DNA of 64,000 nt, taken from positions 60,780-124,779 of the forward strand of contig MLAK01000078.1 of NCBI GenBank assembly GCA_001839685.1, given 5' to 3'. Below are positions 59,920-64,000 of the stretch, in pieces. How positions within the stretch are numbered: position 1 is the first letter of the stretch; the number at the start of each line of letters is the position of its first letter. This stretch comes from Tritrichomonas foetus (Eukaryota; Parabasalia; Tritrichomonadida; Tritrichomonadidae). The notes below the pieces were generated by a model. The model was not told the origin of the DNA and searched no databases. It saw nothing but the letters and a program-made list of their open reading frames with translations. The translations under genes and the position numbers were made by a program.

Positions 59920-60010
59920 AATCAAATCACAAACAAAAAAAAATCAAATCACAAACAAAAAAATCAAATCACAAACAAAAAAATCAAATCACAAACAAAA
60001 AATCAAATAA
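59920..60010. repeat. 20-bp minisatellite, about 4 units, between convergent genes
   Basis: AAATCAAATCACAAACAAAA at 59941, 59961 and 59981, plus an earlier copy from about 59920 with slightly different spacing. It lies between the Sel1 gene (+) and the P/Q-rich gene (-). The remaining 59580-60169 shows nothing else. Confidence 0.88.
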
Positions 60011-60169
60011 ATAAAAAAAATAAAAATGACCTTGAAGCAATCCTACCAATAACACTTATAATTATGTATCAGCTTTACTTATAAAAAAATCACATTACAT
60101 ATTGAGCAACAATCTAGAATCACCGGATAGAGTTTGAAAATTCTAGTCCTCTCTTAGATCTATAGTCCC

Positions 60170-60874
60170 TCATGAATTACCCTGAATTTGAATTGGATTT
60201 CCCGGTTGCATCTGCTGCATTGGGCTCATCATTTGCTGACTGGAAGTAATCTGTGGGAACGATTGTTGAGACTGCGCTTGTTGCTGTTGTTCCATCTGTA
60301 GTAATTTCCCGTAGAATACGTAAATTGTCTGTTCAAGTGTTGCGATTTTATTTTTATGTAATTCGATTTCTTTTCTGAGGTCGCTGTTCTGTTTTTCTAG
60401 GCTGTCTACGCGCGCTTGCATATCCGATGCTTCGTTGATTGTCTGTTCTGAACCTCCCGTTGACGAATGCGCCTGAGGGGTTTGCCAGATATTCGCGGAT
60501 GATGCATGTCCTGGCTGGATTCCAGCTTGCGGTTGGATTGTTGAGTAGAGAGGCTGTTGTGGTGGCCCTTGGGTCTGCGGGTAGACCTGCTGGGACGGAG
60601 TTGGATACATTGTAGAATTTCCAAATGGCGACTGGAAAGACGCCTGCTGCTGTTGCGGTTGTACGTTGAAGGAATTTGTATTGATTGGCATCTGCGGTTG
60701 AATAATTCCGTTGAAACTTTCTTGGTATTGATTCAATGGTTGTGATGGTTGCTGTGGATTTGTTGGAAGATTTGGCGCGGCTTGCGGAGGTGCCTTTTTA
60801 GCACGAGTGTTGCCTTTACGGCGGCTGCGGCTCATGTAAGTGTTCACGAGATCAAGATTTGGGTTATCCGACAT
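60170..60874 (-). CDS. Pro/Gln-rich protein with leucine-zipper segment
   Basis: A 234-aa protein from ATG 60874; the frame is open 18 bases further back but only through GTG. The N-terminus has a basic patch (SRSRRKGNTRAKKA, about 16-29), possibly a nuclear signal or nucleic-acid contact. Residues 30-150 are Pro/Gln/Asn-rich and disordered. A strong coiled coil follows (about 153-195; VDSLEKQNSDLRKEIELHKN, then KIATLEQTIYVFYGKLLQME), then a Gln/Met-rich tail. The basic patch is far from the zipper, so this is not a standard bZIP. A transcriptional or RNA-binding scaffold is possible. GC content is higher than in the neighbours. An M3-like motif lies 130 bases upstream. Confidence 0.65.
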   Translation of the reverse strand: MSDNPNLDLVNTYMSRSRRKGNTRAKKAPPQAAPNLPTNPQQPSQPLNQYQESFNGIIQPQMPINTNSFNVQPQQQQASFQSPFGNSTMYPTPSQQVYPQTQGPPQQPLYSTIQPQAGIQPGHASSANIWQTPQAHSSTGGSEQTINEASDMQARVDSLEKQNSDLRKEIELHKNKIATLEQTIYVFYGKLLQMEQQQQAQSQQSFPQITSSQQMMSPMQQMQPGNPIQIQGNS

Positions 60875-61003
60875 TCTGGCTAGGAATGTCACTTTTTTGA
60901 AAATGCATTTTAATGGTGAAAATATTTCACCATTTGACCATCACTTGATGGTCTTTTAGACAAAAACACGTGAAATAATTGAATGCAATGGTCAAATAAT
61001 ATT

Positions 61004-61013
61004 AAACGGTCTC
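61004..61013 (-). promoter_or_regulatory. M3-like motif GAGACCGTTT upstream of the P/Q-rich gene
   Basis: On the minus strand GAGACCGTTT, followed by A, lies about 130 bases before ATG 60874. The identical word lies before the genes at 49120 and 55316. The rest of 60875-61338 shows no other recognised element. Confidence 0.45.
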
Positions 61014-61338
61014 GTTGATGATGTGTTCATCGGATGAATCCATCATTGTTTTGGTAGATTTAAACTAATGTTTTCAAAAATAAATAACGTTATTAAAGAA
61101 GAATTTACCATGAAAATATTCGTGTTATGAGAAAATTCATTCGTATGTAATCATAAACATTAAAATTTTGGCTTTGTCAAGTTTGTTTTGAGATAATCCC
61201 TTTAATAAAATAACTGTAAGCAATGAATAGTCATGACTTGGATACCGAAAAAATCCAAATGAATTGATAAAAACAATTAATAAGTTAAAATCAGTCGAAT
61301 AGCATATTTTATAAACATAGAAAAGGAGGAGTTGCTTT

Positions 61339-63285
61339 TCATTGAATCAATAGTGGTCGTTTGCATCTCACAAATATCTCTTGGAATTTATTTTGTTGAC
61401 CGATTAACTGCGATGTTAGATCTTTGTTATCTTTAGCTGATTCATAAATTAATTTTTCAAATCGTTGCCATCTGATTTTTTGTGTTTTAGTGCAATATTG
61501 TGATGCTTCAGCATCTCTAATTGCTATTACATTTATTTCAACATAGGTATTTAAGAGTACTCTTCCTGGCACATTTTGAATCAGCAAAAAGTATAATGCA
61601 TCATCATTTTGTGGGGCAAAAAGTTCGATTTGTTCGAGAACTTTCATTATCTGAACAAATTTTTCTGGCAGACTTGATTGGGCAATAGAAGAAAAAAGAG
61701 ATAACGTGCTAAAGAATGAAATTGGGAGAGAATCTGTTATCGTGCTTTCTATTTTTTGATGTATATAAAAATCCCAGTCAGTTGATAATTTCGTAATTTT
61801 GTCAAAAGAATCTTGAAAAGATGATTCGTCAAAATTAGATAAGTAATACAAAAACTGTACTTTACGTGGCAATATATTAAGAATGAATGGCCATTGTTTT
61901 AAGCTAGTTAAATGTGAAAGGTATAGAAATATTTGATTACTAGTCACTAAATTGTTCCATTTAACCATTTCTTTATGGAGACGAAGTGTGTCCATGAAAA
62001 TTTCGAATGAATCTGCTAACTTCTTTAATTGAAAACAACATTGATTTCTAGAATAATCATAAAACTCAGAATTTCCTGAGTTCTGTAATACGAAATTGAA
62101 TTTATTACTGTTATCAGCAAGTGATTGAAGTGATCTAAATCTCCTTTGAAATTCTGGATTTGTCCTTTCATTGACCTGGATTTGAGGAAAAACAAGTCTC
62201 ATTGTTGGTGGTTCTTTCACTTGATGATGACTTGGATAAACATAACACCAAAAATTAATAAATTGGAAATTTAGTGGGACTTTCCGATAAATATCGATTT
62301 CAACGCATGAAGGAAGTAGCTTTTGTGTGTCTAAAAATTCTGCAAGTAACTGAATATCATGAATCACCAAATAGTAGGATATTGATGGTTGATTAAAACA
62401 ATGGTACATAAAAGGAGGTTGAAATAATGATCTTGCTGTACATAATGTTTGATACAATGATTTTAACCCATCTTTAAATTGTCCAACATTTGAAAGCATT
62501 TTCTTTACTTGTGGTATTTTATCATTCATAAAATGTGCCTTACTCCATCTAAGAACATTGGGGAAAACAAAATTGACGAGAAACAACTCAGCTAAGAAAT
62601 GTGATCTCCAATTTTTGCTTTTTATTTGTCTAAATAATTGTAGTATTTGTTCTGGTAGTAAAGGTATTCCCCGAGTTAAATATTCTAAAAGTAGTGAAGA
62701 GTTTTTATTTCGAGAATCTAATGATTGATCCCAATCCATGTCTGTAAAAAATTCTGTTAATGTGTACTCAATATATCGGTAGGTAATAGGTGCAGTGAGA
62801 AAAGGAACAACAATTGGTATTGCAATTTCTGGATCAGCAATATCAATGATAGCTAAATAAAAACAATTTGCAAAGTTCATGTGTTCATACGAAGAAAAAT
62901 ATCCATAAATTGAAGGAATGATCACACGTAAGAAGTATTGATAATTTGGAATCTTTGTGTTTTTAACTATTGTTTCTGCAAAGATAACTGGATTCATCTG
63001 TAAATTATGAATCAAAAATGATGTATTTTGTGAGATTAATGATAACCCAACGAATGCTGTTATTTCTTTTGGTTGAAATAGATTTAAGGTATGATCCATA
63101 TCGGGAAAGTGAGCTAATGGTAGTTCCTGCGACAACAAAAAATATGGAAGCAAACAAATTATTCGATGTTTTCTTAATATCTCTTTCTTTAAATCTGATA
63201 ACTCGATGTTTGTTTCTGAGATAAGTGATTGAATATTTTTTGGTACTGATGAAAGAAGCTCATCAAATAAACTCTCATCAATCAT
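61339..63285 (-). CDS. Large alpha-helical protein, unknown
   Basis: A 648-aa protein from ATG 63285, mostly helical with many Phe/Leu/Ile (for example FLRVIIPSIYGYFSSYEHMNF, and AIPIVVPFLTAPITYRYIEYTL). No membrane spans strong enough to call, no signal peptide, no low-complexity insert. The central part (380-440) is more polar. The order of a short helical N-terminal part and then a larger helical domain recalls the RasGAP-like helical proteins abundant in trichomonads, but I see no arginine-finger motif. It is left unassigned. Confidence 0.6.
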   Translation of the reverse strand: MIDESLFDELLSSVPKNIQSLISETNIELSDLKKEILRKHRIICLLPYFLLSQELPLAHFPDMDHTLNLFQPKEITAFVGLSLISQNTSFLIHNLQMNPVIFAETIVKNTKIPNYQYFLRVIIPSIYGYFSSYEHMNFANCFYLAIIDIADPEIAIPIVVPFLTAPITYRYIEYTLTEFFTDMDWDQSLDSRNKNSSLLLEYLTRGIPLLPEQILQLFRQIKSKNWRSHFLAELFLVNFVFPNVLRWSKAHFMNDKIPQVKKMLSNVGQFKDGLKSLYQTLCTARSLFQPPFMYHCFNQPSISYYLVIHDIQLLAEFLDTQKLLPSCVEIDIYRKVPLNFQFINFWCYVYPSHHQVKEPPTMRLVFPQIQVNERTNPEFQRRFRSLQSLADNSNKFNFVLQNSGNSEFYDYSRNQCCFQLKKLADSFEIFMDTLRLHKEMVKWNNLVTSNQIFLYLSHLTSLKQWPFILNILPRKVQFLYYLSNFDESSFQDSFDKITKLSTDWDFYIHQKIESTITDSLPISFFSTLSLFSSIAQSSLPEKFVQIMKVLEQIELFAPQNDDALYFLLIQNVPGRVLLNTYVEINVIAIRDAEASQYCTKTQKIRWQRFEKLIYESAKDNKDLTSQLIGQQNKFQEIFVRCKRPLLIQ

Positions 63286-63871
63286 TCTAAATTCACATCA
63301 AGTTCAATTCAAAAGTTGAGCAGAAACGAAATAGAAAAAGTTTCATAAATATCATCTGTTCGTAATTTAATTCGTTTCAAATCTGGCTGATCATTCTGTT
63401 CACAATTTCTCTCCAAGCAGATCCTGACACTTTCCCATTATTATTATAGTCTTTAATTGCCTTAATTACTATGGTTTAATAAATAAAAGTTTTTCTGTTC
63501 TTCTATAAAAACATTTTTTAGATATGTTTCAAGAAAACCGAATTGTATGAAAAAAATATAAATCATGGGAATCCCAATCCTTAAGTTCTTTGAGATAATT
63601 CAGAGCATGCCTTCGAAAGAAGATTATTATTCGAATACAATTCCATTTTTTTCTTCTCAAAATTGATATTTTGGCATTGACTTTTCTCATTTTTCCTCAA
63701 AGAATTAAAAAATTTCTAGTCAACCCATAATTAGATATCACACACAAACTATCGCTATGAAGACTTTCTACAAGAGAGGAAGTATACAAAATGAAAAACA
63801 GAATAATGAAAATTTAAGAAATAAAACAAAATACTAAAAAGGCGTTTTTCTACCGAAAAATAATTCTAAAT
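63286..63871. other. Upstream intergenic region
   Basis: AT-rich; nothing recognised before the minisatellite at 63872. Confidence 0.4.
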
Positions 63872-64000
63872 AAACAATTCCAAAACAAGGAAACAATTCC
63901 AAAACAAGAAACAATTCCAAAACAAGAAACAATTCTAAAACAAAGAAACAATTTCAAAACAAGGAAACAATTCTAAAACAAAGAAACAATTCCAAAACAA
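63872..64000. repeat. 18-19 bp minisatellite reaching the window edge
   Basis: Seven units of AAACAATTCCAAAACAAGG type, with T/C and A/G variants and 18- or 19-bp lengths. The array runs off the end of the window, so its full size is unknown. Confidence 0.88.

Noticed and set aside
63872..64000. CRISPR-like array
   Set aside because: Units are contiguous with no spacers; it is a simple minisatellite in a eukaryotic genome.
1..64000. Spliceosomal introns
   Set aside because: I looked for the trichomonad 3' splice motif (ACTAACACACAG) and for GT...AG breaks in conserved domains and saw none; all recognised domains are uninterrupted.

Overview
The window is AT-rich nuclear DNA of a eukaryotic protist, most likely a parabasalid (trichomonad) such as a Tritrichomonas relative. 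The reasons are: dense, apparently intron-free genes with very short 5' leaders; Inr-like starts (TCA+Y-T/A) a few bases before several ATGs; motifs matching the Trichomonas core-promoter elements M3 (Myb-like) and M5 (CCTTT); an initiator-binding-domain-like protein beside a two-repeat Myb protein; a mariner transposon; and a single tRNA-Gln(UUG). TAA, TAG and TGA are all used as stops, so the code looks standard. The species call is inference.

Layout. 1-5 kb: 3' part of a thioredoxin/PDI-like gene, then a SLC45/sucrose-type transporter flanked by two Frag1/DRAM-like six-helix proteins. 5-10 kb: a decayed membrane-protein gene, then a 713-codon membrane gene cut by a 1290-bp mariner element with an intact transposase. 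10-23 kb: eIF2B beta, a divergent LRR/coiled-coil pair, a 2,504-aa Tra1/TRRAP-like protein, and directly behind it an Hfi1/Ada1-like protein, so two SAGA-type subunits are neighbours. 23-34 kb: a compact Ser/Thr kinase and a giant low-complexity Lys/Glu/Ser protein with 300-bp internal repeats and an assembly gap. 35-45 kb: a Cyc8/Ssn6-like TPR protein, an unknown helical protein, a long coiled-coil protein split by a second gap, and an unknown protein. 44.7-47.2 kb: tRNA-Gln, an initiator-binding-domain-like protein and a Myb protein. 49-63 kb: a Furry-like HEAT protein, a coiled-coil protein, a Sel1/Hrd3-like ER protein, a P/Q-rich zipper protein and an unknown helical protein.

Themes. Transcription is over-represented (Tra1-like, Ada1-like, Cyc8-like, Myb, IBD-like). 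An identical GAGACCGTTT word, which fits the published Trichomonas vaginalis M3 consensus, precedes three genes, and looser M3 matches precede three more. Three of four short 19-20 bp minisatellites lie between convergent genes. Two runs of N interrupt repeat arrays, and both have lengths that break the phase of the array and hence the reading frame, so two apparent gene breaks are assembly artefacts.
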